Below are positions 30,475 to 41,519 of a stretch of DNA of 64,000 bases, one piece after another. The DNA is from Tricholoma matsutake (taxonomy: Eukaryota > Basidiomycota > Agaricomycetes > Agaricales > Tricholomataceae). The notes under the pieces are model-generated. The model made no database searches. It was not told where the DNA came from and saw nothing but the letters and a program-made list of their open reading frames with translations. The stretch is taken from the NCBI GenBank assembly GCA_026075535.2, contig AP026538.1:16810337-16874336 (forward strand), written 5' to 3'. The stretch's first letter is position 1; every line of letters starts with the position of its first letter. The translations under genes and the position numbers were made by a program.

Positions 30475-31545
30475 ATGGACCTGGATATTGTTCAGTTAGA
30501 TGGGAGGTACAGATTGCAAAGAAGGGTTGGAACTGGGTCGTTTGGTGAGCTTAATGCACTCATGCTATGCCCACTCTCAACGACTCATAAGCATGCAGGT
30601 GAAATTTACCTTGCTTGTGATATTCTGTCGGGACGACCCATCATCATTAAACTGGAGCCACTCAACAGCAATCATCAAATGCTGGAGCACAAATTTTATG
30701 TTTACCGCAAACTTTGTGGAGGAGTTGGAATTCCTGAAGTCCATTGGTTTGGTATGGAATGTGGCTTCAACGCGATGGCCATGGATCTGCTTGGTCATTC
30801 ACTCAAGGACCTCTTTATTCAATGTCAGTTTCGATTCAGCATTAAAACCGTCCTACTCTTAGGCTGACAATTGGTAAGTTCACAATTCTGGCTTTTTGCA
30901 TGGTAACACATCTAATCTCTACCATGCCCAGGTTTGTCATCTCCAATATATGCACTCTTGTAACTTCCTTCATTGTGACCTCAAACCCAACAACATTGCT
31001 GTGGGTGCTGGGCAGAAGGCTGGCATAGTATATCTCATCGATTTTGGGCTTTCAAAGCAGTTCAGGGATCCAAACATGCACATGCACATTCCATATATTA
31101 ACATGGGTGGCCTCACTGGAATGGCTGTATTTGCCTCTATTCACAGTCACATCAGTTGGGAGCTAGGCAGATGGGACAATCTTGAGTCGCTTGCTTATAT
31201 TCTGATCTACTTCCTCCATGATTCTTTGCCATGGCAGAGCTTGGGCCATCAGAGGGCCATCAGGACATTGAAGAAGATTTTGTGCTGAAACTCAAACAAC
31301 AAATCAATGTGCATGACTTGTGCCACAACCTTCCAGTGGAATTTTGCAAATTCCTAGAATACGCGTGCTCACTTTCTTTTGACGATAAACCTGATTACAA
31401 CTACTTGTATGACCTTTTTGATGGTCTCTTGTCACAAGAGGGATTCCTGAAAGACTTGTCGTTTGATTGGAGTGTTGATGGTGGGCAATCAGGCAGCAAG
31501 GATAGACACAGTGCATGGGACACAGACAACAAATCTGGCATATGA
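30475..31545 (+). pseudogene. Casein kinase 1-like Ser/Thr kinase, diverged and probably broken
   Basis: Exon 1 30475-30544, intron 30545-30598 (GTGAGC...CATGCAG, 54 nt), exon 2 30599-30873, intron 30874-30931 (GTAAGT...CCCAG, 58 nt), exon 3 from 30932. The glycine loop RVGTGSFG joins EIYLACDI across intron 1; catalytic Lys in IIIKLEPL; HCDLKPNN in place of HRDxKPxN; DFG in LIDFGLSKQFRD; CK1 signature near SIHSHISWELGRWDNLESL; then LPWQSLG. CK1-type C-lobe sequence (EFCKFLEYACSLSFDDKPDY) continues in another frame to 31545, so one frameshift lies near 31230-31288. An in-frame TGA sits at 30865-30867, just before intron 2. CK1 phosphorylates many nuclear and membrane proteins; this copy lacks the HRD arginine and is probably inactive or a decayed paralogue. 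Confidence 0.75.
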
Positions 31546-31994
31546 CAAACTGGGTAAGTGCTATGCACCAACTATATTTATGCTTGATACTAACAAGGAA
31601 TTTCCACCAGACTGCACTCTCAGGCTCAAAAGCAACAGCGATGTAGCAAGATTGGACTATCTTGACTTTGCTGGTGGTGCTAATGCTGCTGACGTGGCAT
31701 AGCAGTGGACTAATGAATTATCAAACCCCTTGTCTTGCATTTAGTTATATTCCTTGATTATCCTTTGTATCACTTCTGTAGCTATATAGAGTATACCACA
31801 ACTAGCTGGCTTTCAGCTGAAGTCAGCCGAAAGCCAGCTGAAGTCATGTCAATTAATCTTTGGCTGAAACTGGCTTGAAGTGCTGACTTGAGTCAAAGTT
31901 GCGGCTTCTGAATACAAACTTGCCAAAAGCTGGTCACATGTCAGAAAAGTCATGACTTTCAAAGTCAGCCTGGCACCAGCCGAGTCACGGCAAC
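31546..31994. other. Kinase 3' flank and palindrome-rich segment
   Basis: 31546-31790 has no recognisable gene; a frame open to 31702 may be the eroded end of the kinase. 31795-31985 is rich in nested inverted motifs: AGCTGGCTTTC and GAAAGCCAGCT form an 11-bp stem (about 31803-31838), and AAGTCATGACTTTC and GACTTGAGTC recur. It ends GGCAACACTA, which resembles some hAT-type ends, but I find no matching left end or duplication, so a truncated MITE is only a possibility. LINE-C sequence resumes at about 31995. Confidence 0.35.
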
Positions 31995-34845
31995 ACTAAT
32001 CTGGGTGTATCTCTGGGAAGTGGTCCATCAGCTTGTGTAGAGGCATGCAATGTTTCTTTGTGTGAATAGTGGGGTATTTGTGTATTATGTGGTGTAGCGG
32101 ATGTGTCTCTGGTAGTGTGCATATTCGCACTATAGATCTGTGACAGGCCTTTAGCATGATTAGTTCTAATGGAAGAATGCCTGCATGTAAGTCCAGTGTG
32201 TCAGTTGGGGTGGTGCAAAGTGCCCTGTTTATTGCCAGGGTGGCTATTCACTGTACTTTGGTTAGTTGATGTAGACCCTTGTTGATCCTGTCCTTTGCTT
32301 TGCTCCTGGGATTATCCTTGGGGGGTTATGCCATATCTCAGCCCCATATGTCATCTTTGGTATGGCCACCAACATGTAGAGCTGGCACATTAGTTTTGGT
32401 GAGAGTCCTACCTCTGTCTTAGTGAGGCATCGGCATTGCATTACCCACTTCGTAGCGCTGTCTATGGCCCTATCTTCATGTTTCCTCCATGTTAGCTTGT
32501 CATCGATGACTATGCCAATGTACTTGTAGCTGTCAACCATTTTAACTTCCCTACCTTGGAGCATTAGCCTCAGTTTGTGTAGTGGGTGCATACTTCTGGT
32601 TGGTGACTTGGTCTTTCTGTGTCCTAGATGCATTAATGCTAGTTTGCTGATTTCAAACCTAGAGTTGTGGTCAGCCGACCACTTGAGCGCTCCATCTTCC
32701 TTTTCCATGTGTTCTTGGATGCTCTGGGTGGTTTCTTTGAAATCTTTCCCAATGGCCATGACCATCACATTGTTGACATACCCTAGTGCTTGCAGGGTGT
32801 TGCTTAGTTCCAGCAGATCTGCATTATAGAAGTTAAAGGCTGGTAGTGATGCTGGGTCTCCTTGCCCTACTCCATTGTCAATGAGGATCTGTTCTGAGAT
32901 GTAGTCATCAAATTTCAGTCGCATTGTCCAACCCCTTAGTAGTCGCTCTATGAATTTGACTATTGTTTCAGGGACTCGTCTCTTCTTCAGGTTGTGTAGT
33001 AGTCATTCTGTTACTGCATTGGGAAATGCTCCATTGATGTCCAGGAAGAGGATCGATACTACTTTCCCTTTTCTCCACACCTTCTTGACCTGGTGTATAA
33101 GCAAATGTACTGCATCAGTCATGCTCCTGCAGGGTCTTCCTCTGAAGTGTGTATCCAGCAATAGTTGGTGTTGCTCCATTACTGAGATAAGATTCTCAGA
33201 GATCATCGATGTGAATACCTTGGCCGTAGTGCACAGTAGGGTGATGGGGCGGTATGCTTTGGGTACTTCGTAGCTTGGCTTTCCTGGTTTCCTTAGTATG
33301 CATGTTGTGGACTCCTGCCATCCATGATAGTAGACTCCATGGCTCAGTATCGCCCTGTATATAGGTAGTAAGTATGGGACTATGAGATTGGCTGTTTTCT
33401 GTAGAATGATGTTTGGTATGACATCTGGTCCCAGTGCTTTGTATGGGGATAGCTTCACTATACACATGTGGATCATTCCTCTGTAATTGTTGCTGGTAAT
33501 GGGATCGGGTCTGGGTAGTTGTAATCCTGTGGTAATGTTGATCGCATTGGCTTTGGTGGGAAGAAGGCCTCTGCGAGGACCTTGGCTTTGCCCTCATTTG
33601 TGTTTACCTCTCTTAGTAGTCCATCACCTCTCTTTACCTTTAGTGAAGGTATTCTTGGCTGGCCTCCATGCCTATTGGATTAGAGATGAACTTGTTTGCT
33701 GTCCATATGTCTGAGCTGTCCACATCTTCCAGATAATTGTTCCAGTGGTCTGACTTGGCTTTGATGATGTCCTCTGCATATCTTTGGCAGGCCTGTTGTA
33801 GGTCTTGGTGGCTTGGGTGTTTGTCCACTGCTCAATTTCTATATGATTCAGTGCGTAACCTATTGACTGCCTTTTTCGTTTTCCTCAGGTCTTTTGTCCA
33901 CCACCTCTTAGATAGGGGGCATGGAAAGTTTATGGGGACCTTGGTTTTGATTGTATTATGTATTGCTGCTGTGAGCTGTTCTATTTCCCTGCTCAAGTCT
34001 TCATCAGTTCTGATCTCAGTCAGTATTGGGATTACCACCAGCTCATTTCCCAGGTGAACATTGAGTTCCTCCCAGTCCATTTCTCTGAAGTTTAGGGATG
34101 ACTTTGCTGGAACCCTTTGCTGTGTTAGTTCCAGTATTGTTGCTATTGGGTAGTGGCCAGTTTTGCCTGGTTGCCTGGTTGGCATGGTGTTGCATTTCAC
34201 CACATGGTTCACAAGACTGCTATTACAGAACATGTTGTCAGGCCTAGAGTAGCGTTTTGAAACCATGTGCTTGAGTGTTGGTATGCCTTTTGGTAGCATC
34301 ATGTGCATGTTGTATTCTGCTACTAGGTCTATCAGTTCTCCTGCATCTTCATCCCTATCCAACAATGGGCGATGTTGATTGAAGTCCCCTCCCCACAGTA
34401 TGTGAAAGTTTTGAGGCCCTTGGTGGCTATTCTGGCTGTCATGCATGTAACTCTTTAGCGCTGCCAGTGAGTGTGAGTTCTTGCATGCATTGTATATACT
34501 GAATACTTGTAGTCTGCCATATGCGCCTGTTAGTTCAATTGCTGCTATGTCATTCATGTATGGTATGTCTAATATTTTCCAATCATTTGTGGATAGCCCC
34601 GAGTTTACCCAAATTATGGATCGCACTGGTGTGTCCAGAGTTCCCCTTGAGGTGGGAGTTACTGATGTGAAGCAGTTTGGTGTTCTGATGCTGCTGAAAA
34701 AGGTGATGTATGACTCCTGTATTAATATGATGTCCCAGTGTGCTGCTAGTGAGTCATTTATGAGCTCCAGGTGCTCGGTAAGTGATTTGTTCAGATTTAT
34801 TTGTAGGACTCTTAACTTTGTTTCTTTGCTCATCTCACTATTCAT
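31995..34845 (-). pseudogene. LINE-C ORF2, endonuclease and reverse transcriptase
   Basis: ATG 34845. EN: LRVLQINLNKSLTEHLEL, ILIQESYI (catalytic Glu), HILWGGDFNQHRPLLD, TGHYPIATI at the place of the SDH motif. Linker KRWWTKDLRKTKKAVNRL, then TGA at 33832-33834. RT: YKALGPDVIPNIIL, LRKPGKPSYEVPKAYRPITL, SILFLDINGAFPNAV, GQGDPASLPAFNFYNADLL; the catalytic box reads YVNN instead of YVDD (about 32770). Then YKYIGIVIDDKLTWRKH. Stops and shifts near 33640, 33475, 33003 (TEWLL read as TE-TGA-LL) and 32280 break the frame. The double Asp-to-Asn change in the box would abolish metal binding. Confidence 0.8.
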
Positions 34846-36091
34846 AGCTCACATCAGGTTCTTGTCTGTCCCAGGATTGCCGTTTGACTCCCCATTCTTT
34901 TGGAGCTGCATGTCTAGGTTGGAAGTTTAGTTGGGTTTGCTATGTTGCTCCTCTCCTGTTTGTTCACACAAAGTCTGTCAGTCTTGCAGTGACTGCCGAC
35001 CTTTGATTGCTTGGTGGGGCTGCTTCCCATGTCCAGGTCTCCATAGAAGGGTAGAATGGGAGCAGATTCTCCAGGTTCCTCTTGTCATGTTTAGTGCATT
35101 TCCTGAGGAAATTGGGGCACATCCGATCATTACTTGCATGTCCTTGTATTCCACATGGGGTACATAGGAGGGTCGACATGCTGCATTCACTGGTCCTGTG
35201 GTTTTCTCTGCACCTAGTGCAAATGTCTCTGCTGATAATGCACTCATGCACTACATGATTATATCCCTGGCACTTGAGGCATCTGATCGGTGCTCTTCTG
35301 CATTTGGTTACTGATACCTTTTTGTTACAGATGACTATCCCATCAAGTATGGCTTTGTTTGCACTATCTGGGTCTGTGAAAGTGATGATCATGTCACCTA
35401 CCATTTGGTTTGGGTTTCATTGTCCAGGGTCTTTAGTCCACCTGTATTTACTGATTGCATCCTTGGATAAGCCGTTTGTCTTCAGTACCTCCTCTATGTG
35501 TATGTTCTCTGTTATGTCAAAAGTCAGTGGGATGAAATATGCCATGGTGTTGAAGTTGTGAGCTTCTGGTAATATGGAGGTGCCCAACTTGCATTCCATG
35601 TGCAGAATGTTTGCCTCACTGCGGAGCCATGCTGCGGATTTGTCATCTCCAGCCTGTATGAGTAGCCCTCCATTCTTGAGCCATATTGCCAAATGGAGTT
35701 TGCACTCTTCATTTGTTGTTTTCACAGCTTTGGTCAGTTGTTTTAGTAGCTGTGGGGCCAGCAGTGTTTTTAGTTCTGGGATGTCCACTGAGAGGGTCCA
35801 TAGGAATTGCCTTGCCCTTATACTTTCCTTCGCTCTGCCCCTTGGACCCACTTGGACTGGTGGTCTGACAGTACCCTGGTTCAGGGCGTCCCTGTAGGGT
35901 GTGGCTGTCATCCTTTCCTTTTCTGAGATACTTATCATTTTTTCAGTTGCTTTACCTAGTTCTTTGATTGATTCTTTGGCTTGTGTTATTACCTCTTTTG
36001 TGGACTTGAGTAAACTGTCTGTGAGTTCCTCCGCTTTCTCTGTAAATGTGTTCTGTAGCATGTTGACAAGAGGGGTTAGTTCTTTCATCAC
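34838..36091 (-). pseudogene. LINE-C ORF1, gag-like with three zinc knuckles
   Basis: From about 36091 (MMKELTPLVNMLQNTF) through a helical N-terminal region and an RRM-like middle (AYFIPLTFDITENIHIEEVL), then knuckles CLKCQGYNHVVHEC (CX2CX4HX4C), CTRCRENHRTSEC (CX2CX3HX4C) and CTPCGIQGHASNDRMC (CX2CX4HX5C). TGA interrupts at about 35414 and 34961. The frame ends with TAG at 34838-34840, inside the first codons of ORF2: the two frames overlap by the 8 nt ATGAATAG. The true start is uncertain; an alternative frame with an ATG at about 36112 runs just upstream. Confidence 0.72.
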
Positions 36092-36547
36092 TGTAGTAGT
36101 TCATTTTCGTCAGTTCTAGTTCTTGCAGTAGAAAGGCCACTGCCTGTATTCTGTTTAGCATTTGTAGTGGTGTATTTGGTAGGGCTCCAACTTGGAACAG
36201 TGTCTCAGCCAGTGATGTCTTTGATGGGGTCGAGCCTGACAAGGCTAGTAGTCCCTTCGCGATTAGCCAGGAAAGCCCTGCTTCGGCATCTGTTATGTCT
36301 CCCAGGTTGGATCTGCTTTGTGGTGATGATACTCAACCTGGGAAAACCACCAAAACAGCCAATGAGGCAACCAATGATATTTGCGACAAGTCAGAGGAAG
36401 GGTGCGAGTCATTCCAAACATTTGTGGTCCAACCTATGGGTAGATAATTAGTTGGTACTAGTTGTGAAGGTAGTGCTATAGGAACCGAAGGTGTTTGGCA
36501 CGGTCTGATTGAGTATTGATTGATATCAAGGACAATTGACAACACCA

Positions 36548-38837
36548 CTCCTTGACTTGTTACAACCACCATAAACAGTGGTAAACATTCCTGCTCGACG
36601 TTGGTAGCAACATTGAGACTGCAATTTTTGTCCGATCTTCGATCAGATTTCACCATCACAAACGCTCTCAGCGTCTCCAGGCTTGCCATGATTTGCTAAG
36701 AGATCCATCCATCTGATCCCCAGGGATGCCCCGGTCATTGTCTCTGACAGTGACTGCTATCCGTCTCGTTCTCCTGGGCTTCGAGGATCCTGACTAGGTG
36801 AGTGTTGTGTATGAAAGAGTAGTCTGGGTCCCTCTGGGGGCTTAGAGTGGGTGTGGGATGCCTGCTTCAACGCTCACCCAAGTCAACACACTTGTTTAGT
36901 TGGGGGAGGTCTGGCTTAGGGAGTAGGGACATTATCACTGGATTGCTGGTCATCTGGGAGGCTTCCAGCCTCCATGCTCTGTGAGTTTCTACTACTAGAG
37001 ACATGTTACACTGACTACCCATTGGAATACACCATTGTTAAAAGGGGCCGGGCGATGGTGCCCCCTGATGGCTAGGTTTAAGCGCCCGCCAAAGTGTGCT
37101 ATCACACTTTGGGCAGCACTTATAAATACTTTGGTGGCCGCTTTTCACCACTATCCCTCTACCTCCAGTGCTCACTCCTCTGGGGTGTTATGACCCGGGT
37201 TCAATCTTCTCCCACTGGGCTACAGGATGTGCAGCCTGTTCCCCCCTTGGAGCGTTTGGAGGCAGTATTGGGTGGACCCGGAATAGAGATAAGGGACCAA
37301 CTGTTATCGATGGCACGCTACATATCTTGACTTCTACCGTCATCTACTTTGCTAAATCATCCTCAATGCCCTCTGCAAACCGTAGAGTGCAAATTCGACA
37401 CCGGGTGGCGCATAGCGACCCCCTCTTACACACCAATTTCGACGTCGCAGACTTCAACGATGACTATCTCCCAGAGTTCGGTCACGTCTCTCTGGGCGGA
37501 TGGGACTCTGATGTGGACAACCAGCTCCACAATCTATGGTCGGAGGACGACTCCTCTGACCTATCAGAAGTTGATGACTCTGCCAGCAGCGGAGACATCG
37601 AATTTATCCCAGGTCTCACTGAGCTAGCCTTGCAGGAGACTATAAATCGTGTCTTGTGGTCACAGCAGGTGGCCAATGATATGAGTAATCTGGCTCTCGA
37701 GCTTGGGCTCGAGGCCAACAACAATCAGGAGCTCGGGATCGCTGAGCTCCTTTATCCAGAGGGGCAGCAGGAGCAATCTGTGCCACCCCTCCCCACATCA
37801 CCGGGTTCATCCGCCATCCCAGAGTTGGCGGAGGATGAGCCTCCGTTGTCGAGAGATGAGAGGGCGGAATTAACAGCCGCCTCTCATGGGTTTCTACATG
37901 TACTGGAGGCTATCACGATCTTCGTCGGTACTGTCTGAGTATCTGCCGTTCCTCTTGCAGAGAGGAATGTATGGCGTCAGATGGCCTGGGAACTATTTAC
38001 GACCACCTGACATTTGTCAGAGCCAATGTCAGCAGAACTAGCAGCTGCCGGGTTGCCTCTTGATCTCATGTCACCGGCAGCCTTCAGGGCTTCCTACGCG
38101 GCTAGGCAGGCAGCTCAAGCAGAGCTCCAACATGGGGAACCCTTGTCCCCATCACGACGACGCCATCCTCAAGGTCCTCGAGCACAGCAGCATCGCTACT
38201 GAAAAGGGGGAACCACCCCTCCACATATATGCCCACCACAGAAGTGGTGGCCATTATCAGGATAATGATGCTTAGCCGTTACCCTACACCTTCTCCCCGC
38301 TGCGGGGGGGACATCGTCATCGAGCACGTGCATGTGTTGGCACTTGCTGGAGGGGGGCCTTGGCCCCCTGCCTATGGTAGTTCCAGTGAGTAACCAGGTG
38401 AATAACCAGCTACCTCATTTTTGTCACTCATGTGCAGGCACAGTGATGGTCCACCTTATTTGCCTGGGGTGGTCAACCCTTGTTGGCTGGGAACATGCGG
38501 ATGGTTATTCCTCCCACAAGGGGGGATCTACAGTGAAATAACATGGCCGTGCCTGATCTGACTTCGGTTGGATATGTGGCTGGGGGACCGTTCCGCACTA
38601 GCTGACAACCTAATGGCTAGCTTCGGGAGGGGGGGCTCCCCCTCCAGATTATTGCCTTTCCTGGCTGAGAGGCCAACGTCTGTGGCACTGCCTGCCTAAA
38701 GTGGCTAAAACAGGGACTTGGGTGGGAGATGGGTGAGGGGAACGCGTAGATAGAGTAGTACCTGAGTTTGTACCCCGCTCCACAGACTGTGTTCGAGCCC
38801 CCCATTATAAATTTTTGACCCAAAAAAAAAAAAAAAA
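36548..38837 (+). mobile_element. Element B-7, full-length, LINE-A-like tail, no TSD
   Basis: About 2.29 kb from CTCCTTGACTTG (36548) to a 16-nt poly(A) (38822-38837). The last bases are ATTATAAATTTTTGACCC, the LINE-A form rather than the usual B form TTATAAATTGTTGACCC. It contains a 50-nt extra segment at about 37080-37130 with a perfect hairpin (CCAAAGTGTG and CACACTTTGG with a 4-nt loop). The left flank is LINE-C leader and the right flank is LINE-A EN, so the target-site duplication is lost or one flank was exchanged. Confidence 0.85.
37366..38202 (+). pseudogene. Element B-7 ORF, two TGA codons
   Basis: 279-codon frame, ATG 37366 to TGA/end at 38200-38202 (QHRY-stop). N-terminus MPSANRRVQIRHRVAHSD, then NDDYLPEFGHVSLGGWDSD, acidic EDDSSDLSEVDDS, IPGLTELALQETINRVLW, LALELGLEANNNQELGIAE, IPELAEDEPPLSRDERAE, HVLEAITIFVGTV. 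TGA at 37936-37938 follows GTV, where B-2 has CGA (TVRVSA). A second TGA near 38010 is TGG in B-2 (TTW/ATW). The rest (MSAELAAAGLPLDLMSPAAF) stays in frame. Same subfamily as B-2 and B-9. Confidence 0.68.
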
Positions 38838-38892
38838 GACCAGGTCTCTGTTGAGACCTGATCGATAACCGTGATATCCTATTGTTCTCATT

Positions 38893-40749
38893 TTTTTTTT
38901 TTTGGGTCCACAATTTATAACGCGGGGCTCGATCGCAGTCCGCGGAGCAGGATACAAACTTGGGTACTACTGTAACTATGCTTCCCCTCACCCATATCCT
39001 ACCCAGGTCCTCGTTTTAGCCACTTTAGGTGGGCAGTGCCACAGACGTTGGCCTCTCAGCCAGGAAAGGCAATAATCCAGATGGGGAGCCCCCCTCCCAA
39101 AGCTAGCCATTAGATCATCAGCTGGTGCGAAGCGGTCCCCCAGCCACATATCCAACCAAAGTCAGATCAGGCACAGCCGTGTTAATTCACTGTAAATCCC
39201 CCCTTGCGGGAGGAATAACTGTCCGCATACTCCCAGCCAATGAGGATTGACCACCCCAGACGAATGAGGTGGACCATCACTGTGTAATGCACGCATGACA
39301 GTAATGTGGCGGCTGGTTGTTCACCTGGTTATTCACCGGAACTGTCGTAGGCAGGGGGCCGAGGCCCCCCTCAAGCAAATGCGCTGCAAGCACATGCACT
39401 CGATAGCAGTTTCCCCCCCACAGCGGGGAGAACGTAGAGGGCAGTGACATTTGTCACCAACCCAACAGCAGCCAGCGCACTGGCGGTGATGGGTGTGGAG
39501 CGGAATGCCCCACATGAGTAATGGCACAGCCATCTGTGATGATGACGGCACTGTACTGGGAACGAGGGTTCCCCAGATTGAAGCTCTGCTAGAGCTGTTG
39601 GCATCGCCACACAGGAAGCTGGAACAGCTGCCGGAGGTGTAGGATCGTTGGAACGATCATCTCTGGTTGTCCGTTTGGGCATCAGGAGCAAGTTAGTACT
39701 GGTATATGATGCTAGTGATCAAAATACGCAGCGTGCAGTGTAAGCGAGGGCCTCCTGCCTAGCAGGAGAGTCCTCGTAGTCGTCAGGGTTGGGGAGGTCC
39801 TCCCCAGCCCACAGATCTCAAACTGCCTAGGGCAGCTGCTACCTCCAGTTCGTTCTGTGAGAACTGGGTGTCGTAGTCTTGGGCATCATCACCAATGATG
39901 TCACCCGTAATCAAGGTGGGGTCGTGAAGGCCCCAGCGTGTGGTTTGGTCTCTGTTCAGCCGTTTGGGCATTGAGAGTGAGTTAGCACAGGTAAATGACG
40001 ATAACAGTCAAAGTATGTAGCATAAGATCAATAACAGATGGCCCCTTATCTCAGTTCCAGGTCCTCCCGATACAGCCTCCAAACGCTCCGAGGGGGCAAA
40101 CAGGCTGTGCATCCTGTTGCCTGGTGGGAGAAGATTGAACCCGGGTCATAACACCCCAGAGGAGTGAGCACCAGAGGTGAGGAGTCGGTGGTGAAATGCG
40201 GCCACCCGAGCATCGACCTAGCTATCAGGGGGCACCGTCACCCGGCCCCTTTTAGCGGCGGTGTATTCCAACAGGTAGTCAGTGTAGCTTGTCCCTAGTA
40301 GTAGTGACTCACATAGCATGGAGGTTGGAAGCCCCAGAGACGACCAGCAGTCCAGTAATGATGTCCCTCCCCCTGAGCCAGACCTCCCCCAACTAAACGA
40401 GTGCGTTGACTTGGGCGAGCATTGAAGCAGGCATCCCACACCCACTCTAAGCCCCCATAGGGACCTAGACTACTCTTTCATAGACACCACTCACCTAGCC
40501 AGGATCCTCGAAGGACAGGGGAACGAGACGAATAGCAGTCATTGTCAAAAACAATGACTGGGCCATCCCCGGGGATCGGATGGACGGATCTCTTAGCAAA
40601 TCAGGGCAGGCCTGGAGACGCCAAGAGCGTTCGTGATGGTGAAATCCGATCGAAAATCGGACCAAAATTGGAGTCTCGACGTTGCTACCAACATCGAGCA
40701 GGAGTGTTTACCACTGTTTATGGTGGTTGTAACAAGTCAAGGAGCGACG
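38893..40749 (-). mobile_element. Element B-8 (internally deleted subfamily), 14-bp TSD
   Basis: Poly(T) to 38903, B 3' end, coding remnant, B 5' end at about 40744-40747. Target duplication CTATTGTTCTCATT at 38879-38892 and 40750-40763, perfect. Almost identical to B-5 over its full length: the short ORF remnants at 39333-39551, 39371-39691 and 39783-39971 are the same as those at 19953-20591. Different duplications show two separate retroposition events from nearly the same template. Confidence 0.92.
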
Positions 40750-40989
40750 CTATTGTTCTCATTGGCAATAGGAGAAGATGTCATGTTATATGCAAACGTC
40801 TACTCTGACAGTCAGCACTCGGCTATTACGTTCCTGTACAAGAACATCATGCTAATTCCTCGCCTCCACTTCATGTGTGGCAACTTTAACGTGAGACACG
40901 CCTCCTGGGATCCCCAGGGGCCTGAACACTCAATTCATGCTGACCACCTGGTGGAAATGGCAATGGCTCTAGGCCTAACAAGAGCCCTC

Positions 40990-41359
40990 TTTTTTTTTTT
41001 TTTTTTGGGTCAAAAATTTATAACGCGATGCCCGAACGCAGTCGTGGTAGAGCCATACAAACAGAGTACACTACGCCCAGTCCACATCCTCCTCCTGCTG
41101 ATCTTCACACCAACCACCTGGATAGCTGCAATGACCACTAAGGGGGCCCCCTTTATCGAGTAAACGGACTTGCCAGTGGTGGCGTACCAACAACCTGGGC
41201 CTGACAATGTTGTATTCCCTATGGCTCCATGGGTATGTATGCAAGATTTAGGGGAAACTACCACCCCGATGTGAGCCTCTCAGCTCAGAAAGGAAAGTGT
41301 AGTCGACACAGTCATAACACATGACTGACATTTAGGCACTGCCAAAGTGTGATATCACA
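40990..41359 (-). mobile_element. LINE-A 3' tail fragment with 16-bp imperfect TSD
   Basis: Poly(T) 40990-41007 followed by the reverse complement of about 320 nt of LINE-A 3' UTR. The flanks CCTAACAAGAGCCCTC (40974-40989) and CCTAATGAGAGCCCTC (41360-41375) differ by two transitions. The last 25 nt before the right duplication (about 41335-41359) do not match LINE-A and include CCAAAGTGTGATATCACAC, close to the hairpin in B-7. Confidence 0.85.
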
Positions 41360-41519
41360 CCTAATGAGAGCCCTCCCAGTCGAGGAGGGACCCACACATT
41401 TTCCCCCACAACAGAGCTTTCACCCCACGGTGATTGACCTAATGTTTGTTCCCACAGATCTCAGATTCATGCTGTACTGTGAGATAATTCCCTGAGCCAG
41501 AGGCACGTCTGACCACGCC

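Larger units (their letters stand above)
31995..36547 (-). mobile_element. LINE-C, 5' part (leader, ORF1, EN, RT)
   Basis: Minus-strand Tad1-like LINE with ORF1 (36091-34838), overlapping ORF2 (34845 down to about 31995) and about 450 nt of upstream sequence to 36547, where B-7 begins. In sequence it is unrelated to LINE-A beyond family motifs, and it is AT-richer. Its 3' half lies at 26401-27690. The two halves are in consistent order and orientation, which suggests one original element now separated by B-6, a spacer and the kinase gene. Confidence 0.8.
38838..41519 (+). mobile_element. LINE-A endonuclease fragment carrying two nested insertions
   Basis: Plus-strand LINE-A EN sequence in three pieces: 38838-38892, 40750-40989 (EDVMLYANVYSDSQHS, HFMCGNFNVRHASWD) and 41360-41519 (PTHFPPQQSFHPTVIDLMF). 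B-8 and a short LINE-A 3' tail separate the pieces, each with its own target-site duplication. The GDFN motif reads GNFN here (Asp to Asn). A 1-nt insertion near 41491 shifts the frame. The fragment is bounded by the B-7 poly(A) on the left and the Gypsy-2 LTR start at 41520 on the right. Confidence 0.8.

Noticed and set aside
31795..31985. Complete hAT-type MITE
   Set aside because: Only one end resembles a hAT terminus; no matching inverted end or 8-bp duplication was found.
19508..40749. B-5 and B-8 as a segmental duplication
   Set aside because: Similarity stops exactly at the element ends and each copy has its own target-site duplication, so they are separate retropositions.
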